Position numbers and translations under genes: made by a program. Below, piece by piece: positions 42,392-54,771 of a stretch of DNA of 64,000 nt. Under the pieces are notes generated by a model, which saw only the letters and a program-made list of their open reading frames with translations, did no database searches and was not told the origin of the DNA. Within the stretch, counting starts at the first letter, position 1; each line of letters opens with the position of its first letter. The DNA is taken from NCBI GenBank assembly GCA_037447655.1, contig JBBHKE010001300.1, positions 1 to 64,000 of the forward strand, given 5' to 3'. The stretch is from Zygnema cylindricum (taxonomy: Eukaryota > Streptophyta > Zygnematophyceae > Zygnematales > Zygnemataceae).

Positions 42392-43317
42392 TCTTGAAAA
42401 ATGTATTTCCTAGTTATCTAAACTAGACAGCACTTTGAGTGTGTATACATGTTGTAGTCATTGAGACATAGGCAGCCATGGTTGTGTAACACTCAAGGTG
42501 ACACAATAATGAAGAACATATATGTGCCTCTAACAAAAAAAGATTTTGTGATCAGACCACGATTTGATCCTGGTCCCTACACAGTCATTGCCAGTGAAAC
42601 TGTTGTTAGCCTTATCCGCCTGGTCGTAGATGAATCGTTACGTATATAGGGTGTGATACTAATTTGAACAATAATGGTACGGCTTAATCATTTTAGTGAA
42701 AATTACTAACCAAATGGCACATGTAACCAATGAAATGCACGGATAGGATCCAGCCCGCATAAAATACATTGATTGAATGGTCATTATTACAACTACCCAC
42801 TCGGAACGACCTTTTGGCGGTTTTGGCGTTAGATTTACGGAATGCCATGTGGCACCATACCATTGGACACTAGAGAAGATGGGGGGAGCAACTATGGCTC
42901 TTGAGCTGACGGGCGTCACCCAAAAGGCCATGTCGTATAATGACCGAACAAGATGTACATCGGCCATTGTACCTTTTTGAACTGTACAGTCCTCTTATTG
43001 GTCAAGGGTTCACTAGTAGGTCGCTAAAAGTAGAAGGTTTGGGGACTTCGTTTTTTTTGAGGCGCCTCTCTCCAGGTGACCTTTTATACAAATAACCATC
43101 TTTGGCCACCTATAACTAACACTTCAAGGGAGCAAATTCATAAATTCTTTTTGCTTCTAACTCAAGAGAGTTGGGCCTTCACAGGGGTGAAGTTTGTGAG
43201 AATTTTTGTCTGAAGTGGTAGCTTTTATTTGGTCTGAAAGTCAAAAGGGCAAATGTTATCCTATATGTTTTATATAAGCTAGACATTCTGTGCGCGAATA
43301 GTGGTCACATAATTACA
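42392..43317 (+). repeat. 3' LTR of H
   Basis: Starts TCTTGAAA (decayed TGTTGAAA) after a purine tract and ends AATTACA, about 926 bases. It contains an antisense B-box relic (complement CGATTTGATCC, 42560-42570) and the GTAC/CCAAT block around 42940-43010. Confidence 0.75.
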
Positions 43318-44019
43318 TACGTCTCCAACTCTCTTTTTCTCCTCTCCCTCTCAATCTAAATTTTCCTCTAACTATCGCACTCACACTTTCTCTCCCTCCC
43401 ATTATAAAAACATGGAGGGGTCTTGGACCACCCACTTTATTTGCAAAATTTTGCGCCGTCGTCGCCTCTCCTTTCTCCAACTCACACTATCACTTTTATC
43501 TCATACTCATAAGAATGAGGCACGACAATAGTTGTATGAAATGAAATATATTTGAAAAATAATTCTTGTGACTACCTTTATGTATATTTTTATGGCAAGT
43601 CGAGTGAGAAAAGTCGAAAAAACGAAATTGGGTAGCTAAAGTTCTTGAATATGTGATGTCGACAGTGTCACAAGTGAGCATGGCGTCACAATGTCACAAA
43701 ACTCGAAACATCTGCCATGTCACAAAATTACAAAAATCTAGCCGTTTAGAATTGTTGTTGTTTTTGTTGGCGTCGCCAATTTAGTAATTTTCTTCAGCCG
43801 TCACAAAGTTGTACCAACATCTACAACCATCAAATGTCAAACTTCCGATTTTATTTTTGCACATTAGGACGCTCTTCAAATTATTACGAGAAATCTTCAC
43901 TACAGTCTAAAATACTTTATCAAAGTAACGATTACATGGGGTCACCCCCTTATAAAGATACATGGTGTGTGGTACTGAACTTTATGATTTTTGGGTAGAA
44001 ATAATCGTAGCCGAAATTC
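43318..44019. other. Intergenic stretch, no gene seen
   Basis: The first 180 bases are pyrimidine-rich, then AT-rich unique-looking sequence. Short frames here show no recognisable domain. The last eight bases before the final T (44012-44019, CGAAATTC) are the TSD of the next element. Confidence 0.6.
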
Positions 44020-45577
44020 TAGTGTTGTGTATCTGTAAGGATTTGCCGATAATCGATATGGGCCCTTTTCCGGGTTGTTGAAAATCGATACATTGCTACG
44101 ATTTATCGTTATCGGTGTTATCGCAGATAAATAACCAATCATATCGGTTCTTTATCGGTGATAACATCGATATCGATAACTGTACGGGTTGTATAGATAA
44201 ATGTACGCCAAGTACACTCAACTGTACGTGTTATTCCTCGGACGCGCCGCATACCCTCTTCCCCCCGATTTCGGTAAAAAATCCCAATATTTCATTGATT
44301 ATTTCTAATTTAAGGAGGTTTTACTCGGGTTCCACGCTCCCATACCCGCCTAAAATGCCTTTTTGATTGTTTTTTATTTACAAGGTTAGGGTACGACCCC
44401 GTGTGGCTAAGTACGGGTTTTTTTCTGTAGTTTTCCTTTAATACTTAGCGCCGTACTGCCTAAGTTACGACAGTACGAAAAAACCGGAAATCCATTGAGT
44501 ACAATTTGCATCAACGTTGAACTTAAGATGTACAAAAACTTGTAGTCTTGACTTTTTTCGAGCGACGGTGACGTTATCTTGAAACTTATCATCAACCACC
44601 TCGGCAATGTGTTTTAAATAAAGTAAAACCGTTTACACCAATATGAAAACATATTACCATGTGTGAAAAGTTGTCAAAAGTTTTTAACAACTGAAAAAAG
44701 TACACAGCTGTTCGTTTTTGTTTGCATGCAACTTGTACGTTTTTTTTAAAAGGGTCTCGATGGTGTAGTGTCATTTAACGTAAAGGTGGAAAATATGCGA
44801 AGGTGAAAAATTTGTGAAGTCATGGTGGCCGGACGGGAGAGGTTTAAGCAAAGGCATGTTGTACAGCCACGGCTGCAAGGCTGTACGTCTACGATGTCAT
44901 GCGAATGGCATTCGACATGCCAAATCGTTTCAAAAATTATGATGTGTCTTACGACGCTTCAAAAAGTTTCAAAAAATATTGTACGGCAAGACAGATTGTA
45001 CATGTTGAAAGCCGTCACGAGCATTGTCGACGTATATAATTGTCACAAAGTTAAGTAACAATTTTGAGTAAACACATAGAGACACCCGAAATCATGGTCC
45101 GCTGGATCTGCGATAAGAAACAAAATAAATTCGCTAAGTTATAAGTACATGGGGCCATACCCTTAGCCATAATATCACTTCCATGGAGGCAGTAAATGGC
45201 GTGAGTGTGAAAGATGTGTTCGTCTGCTCTGTTCGTCCGTTTTGTGAAAAAGTTTGATTTACAAATTTACAATGTAACTTAATATTTTCGTTTCGGTAAT
45301 ATATTTTTAGAACTATAAAGTATTATATTACATTTGTCAACGTTTATGTGCTGCGTTGTTTGTAATAAATTTTAGTTAAACAGATACGGAAAAATTTCTT
45401 ATACGTGGCATGCCACGCTATATAAAGTCAATAATATCATACAGTATGTTATAAAGTACTATATTATGCATACTATATTTTTTAAAGTTATCGCCGATAT
45501 GGAATTTGTTGGTCTCGTACCGATATATCGGGACCTTTGACCGTTCGATAATCGATAGCTACCGATACACAACACTA
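44020..45577. mobile_element. Non-autonomous hAT-type DNA transposon
   Basis: Terminal inverted repeats TAGTGTTGTGTATC (with subterminal GATAATCGATA words at both ends) and a perfect 8-bp duplication CGAAATTC at 44012-44019 and 45578-45585. An 8-bp TSD with TAGTG-type ends fits the hAT superfamily. The 1558-base interior shows no transposase-like frame. It includes GATA/TATCG-rich subterminal segments, possible transposase binding sites. Confidence 0.8.
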
Positions 45578-45626
45578 CGAAATTCCGTAGTGTTGTTGAA
45601 TCTAATAACGACGGCATTGTACGTTA

Positions 45627-46136
45627 CAGTGCACCGCGAATCGTAATTAGAGAAATGAAAAAATTAGATTACAAAAACTAAAAAAAAAATTAGAGTAATT
45701 AACGCTAATTTATGTGATAGAGATTTTTCAACTATGAAGTTTACTCTAATTTATTTAAGTACTCAAATTTGGCACGCTAATATCCTCTACTGTAAATAAA
45801 GTATTCGTACAGAATTTGGCAAAACGTACATTTTATCGTCACTATGACGTTTGCACTACGCGGTAAGTTAAAATGCAGTAACATGATAACGGCCTGTATT
45901 AAATCATTATTTGTACTTTTTTACTCAATAAAGTACAAATTTTGCACGGCAGACACCCTCCGTACTCCACGCTATTTAAAACGTACCTATATTAGAATTG
46001 AAAACGCTAATTAAACTTTACCTTAAATAGAATAATGAAAAAATTAGAATCATTTACTCTATTTCATGTGATAGAGTCGAAATTTCGAGCGACCGAATTA
46101 GAGTAATTTACTCTAATTACGATTCGCGGTGTACTG
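45627..46136. mobile_element. MITE-like element with about 25-bp inverted ends
   Basis: The left end CAGTGCACCGCGAATCGTAA continues to TTAGAG, and the right end is its inverse with one change (CAGTACACCG...). The interior is AT-rich with repeated TTAGAGTAA and GTGATAGAG words and no coding potential. TA precedes the left end, but the right flank is CATA, so the target duplication is unresolved and the superfamily is left open. Confidence 0.65.
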
Positions 46137-46204
46137 CATACAAAGGCGTTGTGCGTAAACATGGAAAATTCCGTTTTGGATTCCCCTTTCATTTTCACTT
46201 GGAA

Positions 46205-46460
46205 GGACAGTCCCGCCGTACAATTCTTCCGTACAGGATGACAAATTACGATTGTACTTTTGAGACAGGCGTTGTCAGCAAAGGATACAGAACTGTGCCG
46301 TACAGGATGACACTGTGCACAGGCGTAGTTCAGAAAAGGTGGAACATTCTGGTGTCAGTTTCCCGGTTCATTTGCACTCGAAAAAACATTCGTGCCGTAC
46401 AAACTGACACACACCTATTGTACTTTTGAGACCGGCGTAGTCGGGGGAGAAACATTTAAC
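46205..46460. repeat. Imperfect direct repeats around GTAC/GGCGT words
   Basis: Blocks starting CCGTACA(GG/AA)(A/C)TGACA and ending TGTACTTTTGAGACNGGCGTNGTC recur at about 46215-46280, 46298-46330 and 46396-46445. They probably reflect old local duplication. No frame or known element is recognised in 46137-46882. Confidence 0.5.
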
Positions 46461-46882
46461 GAGGAACATTCCAGTGCTGTCCCATCCTATACCGTACGAT
46501 TGCTGTTGAATCGTGTTGACTAAGTCCTGTCCATCGGGCGTTGCCAGTAATCGTACGGATACGATTACCTGCAAGGTTAAGTACTGTACCTCTCGCCTAA
46601 ATGCTTTATTGCAATTGGTAACAGTGTAGTTAAGCATGTAATCGGGACGGTGACGACCGCCAAGATTTTTCAAGCGCAAAATCTTAATGTCATATCTATA
46701 CGTACGGTAAATATGTGTACGGACATTTTTTTTTTATAATCTTTCAATGCGTATTATATCATTATGGAAAAATATGGAATATTTCTCGTAGACGTCAACT
46801 TTAAATGGCGTTGTTACATTGACAGCGTAACGACACTATAACAACATCGATTTGACTAAAATGTACTTTATATGTAATTAAT

Positions 46883-47290
46883 TAGTGTTGTGTATCTTGT
46901 AGCTTGTCGCCCATATTCGATATGTGGCTTTTTTTGACATGACGATAATCGATATTTTTGATTCGTTATATTGAAAAGGCTAAAATGGCGATAAAAGTAC
47001 GAAATATCGTTATGAATTGAAGGGTCGATAAAAAACCATAGCGATATCTCCGTACGCCGGCCTGCCTAAAATTTTAAAAAACCCCACCCCTCCCTCTCCC
47101 TCCCCTCGCGGCGGCCGGGGGAGGAGATGCGGGTACATATTGCTTTCCGTACGAACTTTCTCGACAACATCTGTACGGACATTTACCTCTCACAAAATAT
47201 ATCGCGATATTTTTTGTTAGTATCGAAGCGATATACAGAGGCCTCTTACCTAATTTACAGCAATGAAAAAATCGCCGATACACAACACTT
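46883..47290. mobile_element. Short MITE related to the hAT element
   Basis: Ends AGTGTTGTGTATC (46884-46896) and its inverse (47277-47289), the same as 44020-45577. About 408 bases with similar GATATCG-rich subterminal sequence. No 8-bp TSD is visible. It lies about 470 bases upstream of the surface-protein start codon. Confidence 0.7.
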
Positions 47291-47759
47291 GCCGTCGAAT
47301 AATGCACTATACAAAAGTCAAAAGGCAAGTTACAAACTTAAAAGGGGTGGGCAAAAGACAAAAAACAATTGTGTGGTATCCGCTTATTGGTGGATCGCAG
47401 TGCATTTTATGTCCATTTGAACCGTGAATTTAAAAAAAAACTTAAACTAAAACTTAAATAAAACTTCCGAATAAAGCTTAGACCGTACATCACAACCGTA
47501 CGAAACGAAACTCAAAATTATTGCCGCATTTTACACGACGGCATGTACCCGATCGCTAATACGACAAAGAACAACGTACTCGCTAACCCTATAATCGCCA
47601 AACGTCAGAGCTTCCCCATTCCTGTCCTCGCTCTCCCTTCTCACCACCTCCCTTCCACCTCTTCCTCTATCCCTGTCTACCTGCCGACGTATTTCCCGTT
47701 AACCCTTCTCTCTCTTCCAATGCCTTCTGTTCCTTAGTTCTTACTTTACATCTGTCCAA
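47291..47759 (+). other. Upstream region of the surface-protein gene
   Basis: A presumed promoter and 5' leader, with several GTAC words and a pyrimidine-rich, CT-rich leader (47608-47735) just before the ATG. No clear TATA box is placed with confidence. Confidence 0.4.
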
Positions 47760-47995
47760 ATGTCGTTTCCTTCCGTACATTCCCTCCTCCTTCTCTTCCT
47801 GTTCCTCTTACCACAGGTGCTGTCGCTCCAACGGTCCAGCTTCATTCCGTACGGTACGGACAACGGTGACGCCACGCTCTTTCGCAATGACGACTCCTAC
47901 AGTGACACCATACCGCTGCCCACTCCGATGTCGTTCTTCAATTACACTGCGACACGTGTCTTCGTAAACAACAATGGCGATCTCACATTCGACGA
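47760..47995 (+). CDS. Exon 1: signal peptide and NIDO start
   Basis: The start ATG at 47760 opens a typical signal peptide: MSFPSVHS, a Leu/Phe-rich core, then a likely cleavage near VLSLQ. The NIDO start IPYGTDNGDATLFRNDDSYSDTI, in two short blocks, and VFVNNNGDLTFDE follow. The exon ends in phase 2 before donor GTGAGT (47996-48001). Directs secretion. Confidence 0.8.
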
Positions 47996-48413
47996 GTGAG
48001 TATGAGGAAAACGTATCTGACACGCATGTATAGAACTGTTTTGGTGTTTTTAATTTTATTTTTTCCTTTCAATTTACGTCTTGTTTCTGTCTCTCTCTCT
48101 CACTCGTTATCCCAATTCCATCAAATATCACTTTCCTTCTGCTATTCCTCCTCTCTCCCTCTCTCCCTCCTCTGCTTCTTACTCTTCTAAGTCTCTACTC
48201 CCCTCTCGTTCACATTGTCCTCCCTTGTACCGACTTCTTTTAGGTGTTTTCTTACTTTCCACATCAAGCTTACCATATACAATTGTCGATTTGATGAGAA
48301 TTCCTTAATTATTTTTTAGACATGTTCATGCGTAATTATACTAGCACCTCGTTTTTCTGCTCCACTTTTGTCTTTATCTCAACGAAAATGACCCCGTAAA
48401 ATTTTCCCTCCAG

Positions 48414-48493
48414 GCAATATTCCTCTTATACTCCATCGCCTTTTCCCCTCTCGAGTGGAATTCGAATTATTGCCCCGTTTTGGTCTGACATAG
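48414..48493 (+). CDS. Exon 2: NIDO continued
   Basis: Follows acceptor TCCAG. It supplies the third base of the split Glu codon, then QYSSYTPSPFPL and GIRIIAPFWSDI, the classic NIDO APFWADI word. Ends in phase 1 before GTGAGA. Confidence 0.85.
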
Positions 48494-49168
48494 GTGAGAA
48501 ATTAATTTTCTTTGTCTCCAGATTCAAAAGGGGACAATGCGTCATTCTTTTTTAAATGGCGTGGACAACTATGATTCTGGGTGAATGGTTTACTGTCTGC
48601 TTATGATTTAGTGTGGGTCACATTTGTTTAAGAATTTGAAGCATAAATGCTACTTGTCGGTTCACTACGACTTCCATTTCTGTTACAAATAATGATTTAT
48701 CGTGCAGTTTTTATCGTTTTTCTCACTATAAAATTTTCCTATTGTTGTTTTGGGACCAGCAATTGACAGTTAGGGGTCTGACCTTTCTAAAGCAACATCT
48801 TGTTTTGCTGCTTTCAAAATAAGCTCATCAGGCGAGGAACATGAAACTTACCGTAGTAAAATTTAATCCTGGTCCATCTCCTTTATTTCTCTTCTTCCCC
48901 CGTTCCGTTTTCTCCTTCTCCCTCTGGCCCCATCCTATCTACCTCGCATCCGCCCTCTCCCGTTGATTCTCATGCTCTTCTCCTCTACCTTCCCTCAGTA
49001 CAAAATCAGCTACATTTTCCTGTTATAAACCAAACTAGTGTCAAAAATCCAAGGAAAAATAATAATAAAACAAAAAGACAGTCCTATCCAGGCATAGCCA
49101 AGGTAGTACCGAAGCTACTGAGGTTGTGACTGGGAAGGAGGCTGAACGGGGAACTTTTTTTTTATCAG

Positions 49169-49340
49169 ACACAAGGCCTTCTAATGGAGGATTTGTCCAT
49201 ATAAGGACAGTGAGCAGCAGTTCAAGGCCACAAGATTTGGCTTAAATGGCTGCTGAAATAAAACAAGTATTTCCGGAGGCGAAACTGTTTGTCCCAGATG
49301 GAGGCTTTGTGGCCTCTTGGATCGACGTTGGGTACTTCAA
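49169..49340 (+). CDS. Exon 3: NIDO continued, with in-frame TAA
   Basis: Acceptor TTTATCAG follows a T-run. Phase joins exon 2 to give SDIDTRPSNGGFV, then AAEIKQVFPEAKLF and GFVASWIDVGYF, conserved NIDO words. A TAA at 49243-49245 lies between DLA and MAAEI, where a polar residue is usual. Ends AA|GTATGT in phase 2. This exon has no long open frame but is fixed by splice phase and domain order. Confidence 0.8.
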
Positions 49341-49589
49341 GTATGTGCCAAATTTACATGAATATGGAGAATGTGCCTAAAGTCTTATTTGCTATTTTGT
49401 TGGTCTAACTTTACCACGACATGTGGAGCATATTTGAGCACGATGATGGTGTTAAAGTCGATGATTTTGTACCTTTTGCTACTTGTTCCTTTTTGAAAGA
49501 TTTCTGTTATTGGAACAACTATCAATGGCATTGAAAATGCTGAAGATTGTGCCTTGAAGAAATACATGGAACATGTGGCACTAAATGTT

Positions 49590-51440
49590 CGGCATTAAAG
49601 ACTGGGAATTGAACAGTGGACCTTGAATTTTGGACACTGACTGCGGGGAACTGATCATGGGAAATCGAGTGTTAGGAACTGAATGTTTTAAGCCAAGCAA
49701 TGGGTATCGAATGTTAGGCACTGACATTTGCATTGAATGTAATAAACTAGAGCTGTGGGCATGAAATGCTGGAAATTTGGGTTACTAAAGATTGGACATT
49801 GATTGTTGCGCATTCATTGGTGGATTTGGGATGTTAATCGTGGAATGTTTGGTAATAATTCTTGGAGGGTAAATATTTGACACTGAAAGATGGACATTAA
49901 ATAATTAGGAACTAAGCGTTGGACACGGTGTGTTGTTCATGGAATTTCGCATTTATTGAAAATTGAATATTGGAACTTGAGTGCTTGGCATTAAATGTTG
50001 GATACTGAATACTGGCTGGACTCGGAATGCTGATATGTTATGGCTGGAAATTTAATGTTGGAAATGAACATTGGAATGTCGAATTAACGTTGGTCAAGGT
50101 AAAAAGTTGGGCATGTACTGACGAATGCGCAGACTATTTTGGGAATCTTGGATATCGAATTTTAGGCATTGGACGTGGAACTTCTTGTTGGACATTTGAC
50201 TTTGGACACCGGATAGTGCGAAATATTTTGGATGTCAAAATATTGGAATTTGAACGCTGGAAGTTGAATGTTGGACATTGAATGTCATATACTAAATGCT
50301 GGATGAAAAATGTTAAACTGTTACGGCTGGACATTTGTTTCTTGAATATCATACATTGGAAATGAATACTCGATGCCGAATAAATATTGGTTTATGAATA
50401 CTGGTAGCAGTGAAATACGGACACAGAATGTTGGCATATTATGTTGACCACTGATTACTAGGTTGTAAATTTTCGAAATCGTGTATATTGAATTCTGGGC
50501 ACTTGATGTGGAGGTGTTAGCTGGACCATGCATTCTGGACGCCGGATATTGAAAACATCTTCTTTCTTGTTAAAGACTTTCCATTCAACGGTGGATGTTG
50601 GATATTGATTGCTTCTGCTTTGAATGTCTGACATTAAAGTCTGGACATCGAATGCTTGAAAGGGATTATTGGATACTGAGTGCTTCAAATTTATGGCTGG
50701 ACATTGCTGAGAATTTAGTGTTAGACACTGAATGTTTAGATTTTGATGCTGGAAACTGATCACCGGCGTTGGCTGTCGAGAACTTAGAATGAAACATTGA
50801 GTACTGGATATTGAATGTTTATAGACGAAATGTCTGAAATTTGTTAATAACCTTTAATGATTTAATTCAAATCCTAGAGATGGGAAGTAGGAAACCGAAT
50901 ATCAGGCACCAATATCCGAGTATTGAGTGCCGGAAGCTAGAATGCTGGTGGTTGAGTCTTAAATATTTAACTCTGGACACCGAATGTGAATGGTATGGGC
51001 ATTGAATTCGAATTGTGGTGAATTTATTATTTTTGTTCAATTCATTCAACCTCCAATGTTGGATATTAAGTGTTTCAACATATAATGTTTAACTTCAATT
51101 TTTGGATGTTGAATGACGGAATTGCTTTTGTGTTTAAAGCTTATGGCTGGACGTTGTTGAGCGTTAAGTGCTTGACATTAAATGCTGAACTCCTTATATG
51201 CTGTCATTGCTGATTGTTATATCCTGAAATTTTGTATGCTGAAAATTTAGTAAAAGACATCAGATATTGGTCACTGAATGTTGGATAGGCGGAATGTTTA
51301 AAGTTAAATGTTACGATGTTCTCAAAACCAAGTGTTAATGGAAATTGGATACTGGAAGCTAAGAATGATTCTGATCGAGACTTGAGCATTAAATGTTGGA
51401 CACCTAATGTGGATTTTATGGACATTGAATTCTGGAAATA
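49590..51440. repeat. Degenerate intronic tandem repeat (core near GAATGTTGGACATT)
   Basis: For about 1.85 kb the plus strand is built of variants such as TTGGACATTGAATG, ACTGAATGTTGGA and GGCATTAAATGTTGGA, spaced roughly 12-26 bases, with almost no exact copies. This lies within intron 3 (49341-52312) and has no coding role. It looks like a very old minisatellite. Confidence 0.7.
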
Positions 51441-52312
51441 ATATGTAGGGCATTATTCAGTCAACTTTTGATGCACTCATAACTCATAAAATAGTGGTAA
51501 AGATATTGTGGAACCATTTATTATGACGGTGAGGTTTAAGTAACAACGAGGGAAATGTAGCCATGCATTTAGATTTTTGCTGGGTGCGAGCATAATAGAA
51601 ATCAAAGAGAGAACAAATGGGAGTCACTAAGTTTCAAACAATAGAAATTAGACATGAATTGTTGCCTCTGCAGATGTTGATTATCACAACTAGTGTGGTT
51701 TATGCTCTCAAGTTTAAGGTGACTTTACAATGTTAATCAACACCAATGTTGAAAGAATTCGTAGGAATTAGACGTTCTCAACAGACTTCTTTAATTCAAA
51801 CATGAATTTTTTTTAATGAGCCAAGTTGAAAAATAATACAAATCCTAGCGATGATCATGATAAGTCTCCCAAAATGTAAATAAATAAAACGATAATGTTT
51901 TTTTATTTCCGTACGATCGTACAAGAGTGTCCGCAACTCACACCCATACAATATGCCTACTCTACGCGAGTTTAGTGCCAAGTTTTGTGCGCCTACCAAA
52001 GGCCTACCATAAAAACGCCTACTTTTGAACTATGGTGTAAATAGTTTTTGACCATTATACTAATATGCGCACGTCCTTCTTTTGAGCCAAGATCATGAGA
52101 TAGTGTTTGAAAAAAAAATTAAAGGAGCGAACATCAAGCTGCAACATTACCCGATCTACATTTGTATTATTGGTATGCTTAGGGAAGACCTTTGCTAGTT
52201 GGGATTTTCATTGGCTTATTTTCCCAGGGCCCTGAATGTTTGTGGGTCCGTGGGGTTTCGTCTGTGGTTTGCACCAATCTTGTATTGTCCATTTTTTTTA
52301 TTTTTTTTGCAG

Positions 52313-52437
52313 TCAAGGAACCGACCGGGTGAACACTTTTCAAACATGGCTAGTTTGGAGTTCTGTGGGTCCTTCTCCTGTTTCCTTTTCGTGTACTTTG
52401 TACCCGGAGAATGGCTTGCAGTGGCTTTCTCCAGGAG
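52313..52437 (+). CDS. Exon 4: NIDO continued
   Basis: Acceptor TTTTTTTGCAG. The phase joins exon 3 to give VGYFNQGTDRVNTFQTW, then a beta-strand-rich segment ending NGLQWLSPG. Ends phase 1 before GTAAGC at 52438. The VNTFQ word is the NIDO hallmark. Confidence 0.85.
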
Positions 52438-53605
52438 GTAAGCTGCTTTGCAAAGCACACCATCAATTGCACAAGGAAAAAACGGTTAATGCAACAATAA
52501 ATATATCAATACATGGAAAAAGGACCAGTTGATCACATGTGTTTTTCTGTGTGATTTTTATTCTTTTCTGGCTACTTTCTTGATAATTAAAAAAGCAAGA
52601 AATAAACAAATGCAATTTTGCCTGTGTAAATAAACAAGTGAAGTACGATTAAGGATATGTTTTACGTTTTTAAGGAGGTTCATAGTAGGGGTTTTACACC
52701 ATTGAGATTGCGATCAAACACATAGGCCAAATGCGAACTCATAATGTCAACAAAGGGGTTTTCGTGAGTTTCGATTGGTCCTTCCAAGTTGTGAAGGAAT
52801 CATCGTCATCGTCACTAAGCTTTATTACTTCAACTGACTATCAGTGACATCAAGGGCGGCCGTCAATTGAGAGCCCTTACAAAAATGTAAAGGCTTAAGA
52901 TGTTTTTTGGCATTTGTTTTGTCTTACTCCGTCTACTTTGTCAGACTAGCGTTTTTTTGTTATTTTATCGGAGAGGGGGCGATAAATGACTACTTGTCTG
53001 TTATATTTTTACCTTACAAAGGGCTTATTTTTTAATTTACCTTGACTAAGCGAGAATGAGTCAAGCACACATTTTTTGAAGGGAATAGGGTTTAAGTTGG
53101 TGTAAGTTCACAAATGTTTGTCCAAAGTGCATATTTTTTCTCTGACAGGTTCGCCTTTTGCTCATTTGTGTTTCCTCTCCATTTTTCTTATTAGAGAATT
53201 TTTCATCATTTTTTCGATGCTCCTTTGATAGTAGTCATTCATGACATTTTCTGGAAAATTCCAAATTGTTTGATACAAGTCTTCCGTGGAAATTTGTAAT
53301 CTACGCCTAAAAATTACATAACCCACTGCGTCATACGTTGTGGGTCAGAACCTGTTTTCAATTTCAATGAAATGTATCAAATTTTATTTGGGAGAAAAAT
53401 AATTATGATTTTAAAGTCACTTAAATGAAGTGGGTCCATAAGTTTCTATAAAAAATGCACAAACTTGACTTATTTTATTATAGATTTGTGTAAATTAACA
53501 TTAAACCTAAAGACTTGTAAGGTTGTTGGTCGTGTACCAAATGTTACTTGGTTGCTGAAAACAACACGTGGAAGGCTAAGTTATGTTAAAATTCATTCCA
53601 TGCAG

Positions 53606-53776
53606 ATGGTAGTAATTATGGTCAATGTGGATTTGATGCCGGAGATGGAACCAATTTCTATAACTTTCCAAGATCCGGCACTCCAAGCATGTCTGATTTG
53701 CCCTTAACATCTAATGTGAACATTCCGGGAAAATGGTGCTTCCGAATTTCAGCGAGTAGTATTGTTATTCCTCCAG
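53606..53776 (+). CDS. Exon 5: NIDO end
   Basis: Acceptor CCATGCAG. Completes GDGSNYGQCGFDAGDGTNFY, then PRSGTPSMSDLPLTSNVNIPG and KWCFRISASSIVIPP, the C-terminal NIDO block (usually SNV..PG.W.FRID). The probable donor is GCGAGT at 53777, a GC-AG type site or a mutated GT. The phase agrees with the next exon at 60492. Confidence 0.8.
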
Positions 53777-53902
53777 GCGAGTCTGTGATCTGGCACCTCT
53801 AAAGGCATCTTGTAAAATTTGATATGCATCTATAATCCTAATTGAAGTGAAACCAAATTCTCAAGAAATTTCAAGTGTTGATATCGGGTTTTCGCTTGCT
53901 AA

Positions 53903-54584
53903 TGATAGGAATAAGAGTCAATTGGAATGGGCTCACAAATACTTAAATGTCTCAATGCAAAAGCGATATTAAAATGAAATCAAACATCAAAACACATCGA
54001 AAGCGCATAATCCAAGATAGAGAGAAATTGAATACTCAATAAAATAAACTCATATTAACTCAATTCTTAAACATTACATTTTTTTTAATTTATTCCTCCT
54101 TAATTGACTCTTGATTGATTCCTAATTATTATTTCTAACTCACACGATGGCTTTTAAACTAAGTCCTGGAAACAATCTAGAACACTAACTCTAACTCTAG
54201 AAGTGTCTAAATGTACTTAGACGTATATGTGGTACAAAACAAAATGAAACTACTAGAAGCCAAACTGACAGTCCTATACGACAAACTTAACTTATGCGAA
54301 ACGAACATACTAGATGTACGTCGCGCGAAATGAAACTTCCCGAAGTACAAATCTAGAACTTGACCGAAACGAAACAAAACAAATGTAATTGTGTACACGT
54401 GAAAAGTACACGCACGAAATAATACATCAAACTAAACGAAACCAAAACCGAATCCGTAAACCGTCGCACGGAGTACTAAATGAAACCAAACTAAATACGC
54501 GAAGTGACGCAAGACCAAAACTAAACCACACTTAAACCGAACCAACGTTACGTAAACATAGATTCAATATTGTAATTCGTAACA
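53903..54584 (-). repeat. 3' LTR of L
   Basis: Matches 59366-60042. Followed by the complement of a purine tract (ATCCCCCTCTCAATATTG). Confidence 0.9.
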
Positions 54585-54771
54585 ATCCCCCTCTCAATAT
54601 TGAATCTATACTAAATCTTAACTAGACTAAAAACAATCCTAACTTATGCTTTCCTCTCACAAATACTTCATACATAACAGCTTTAGTTAACATGTCAGCT
54701 GCTTCTTCACCCGTTGCCACAAAAATGAACTCAATCTTACCAGCATTTACTAAATCTCTCACAAAATGCCA

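Larger units (their letters stand above)
38031..43317 (+). mobile_element. Element H: oldest copia of the stack, 3' portion
   Basis: From the gag-protease border at 38031 through integrase, RT and RNase H to a 3' LTR at 42392-43317. The 5' part lies beyond E, outside the window. It is heavily decayed and carries a solo LTR (39480-40538) in the integrase-RT linker. Confidence 0.85.

Noticed and set aside
43409-43530. Possible small gene after a TATA-like ATTATAAAAAC
   Set aside because: The frame from the ATG at about 43411 is about 40 codons with no signal, and no splice or domain evidence supports it.
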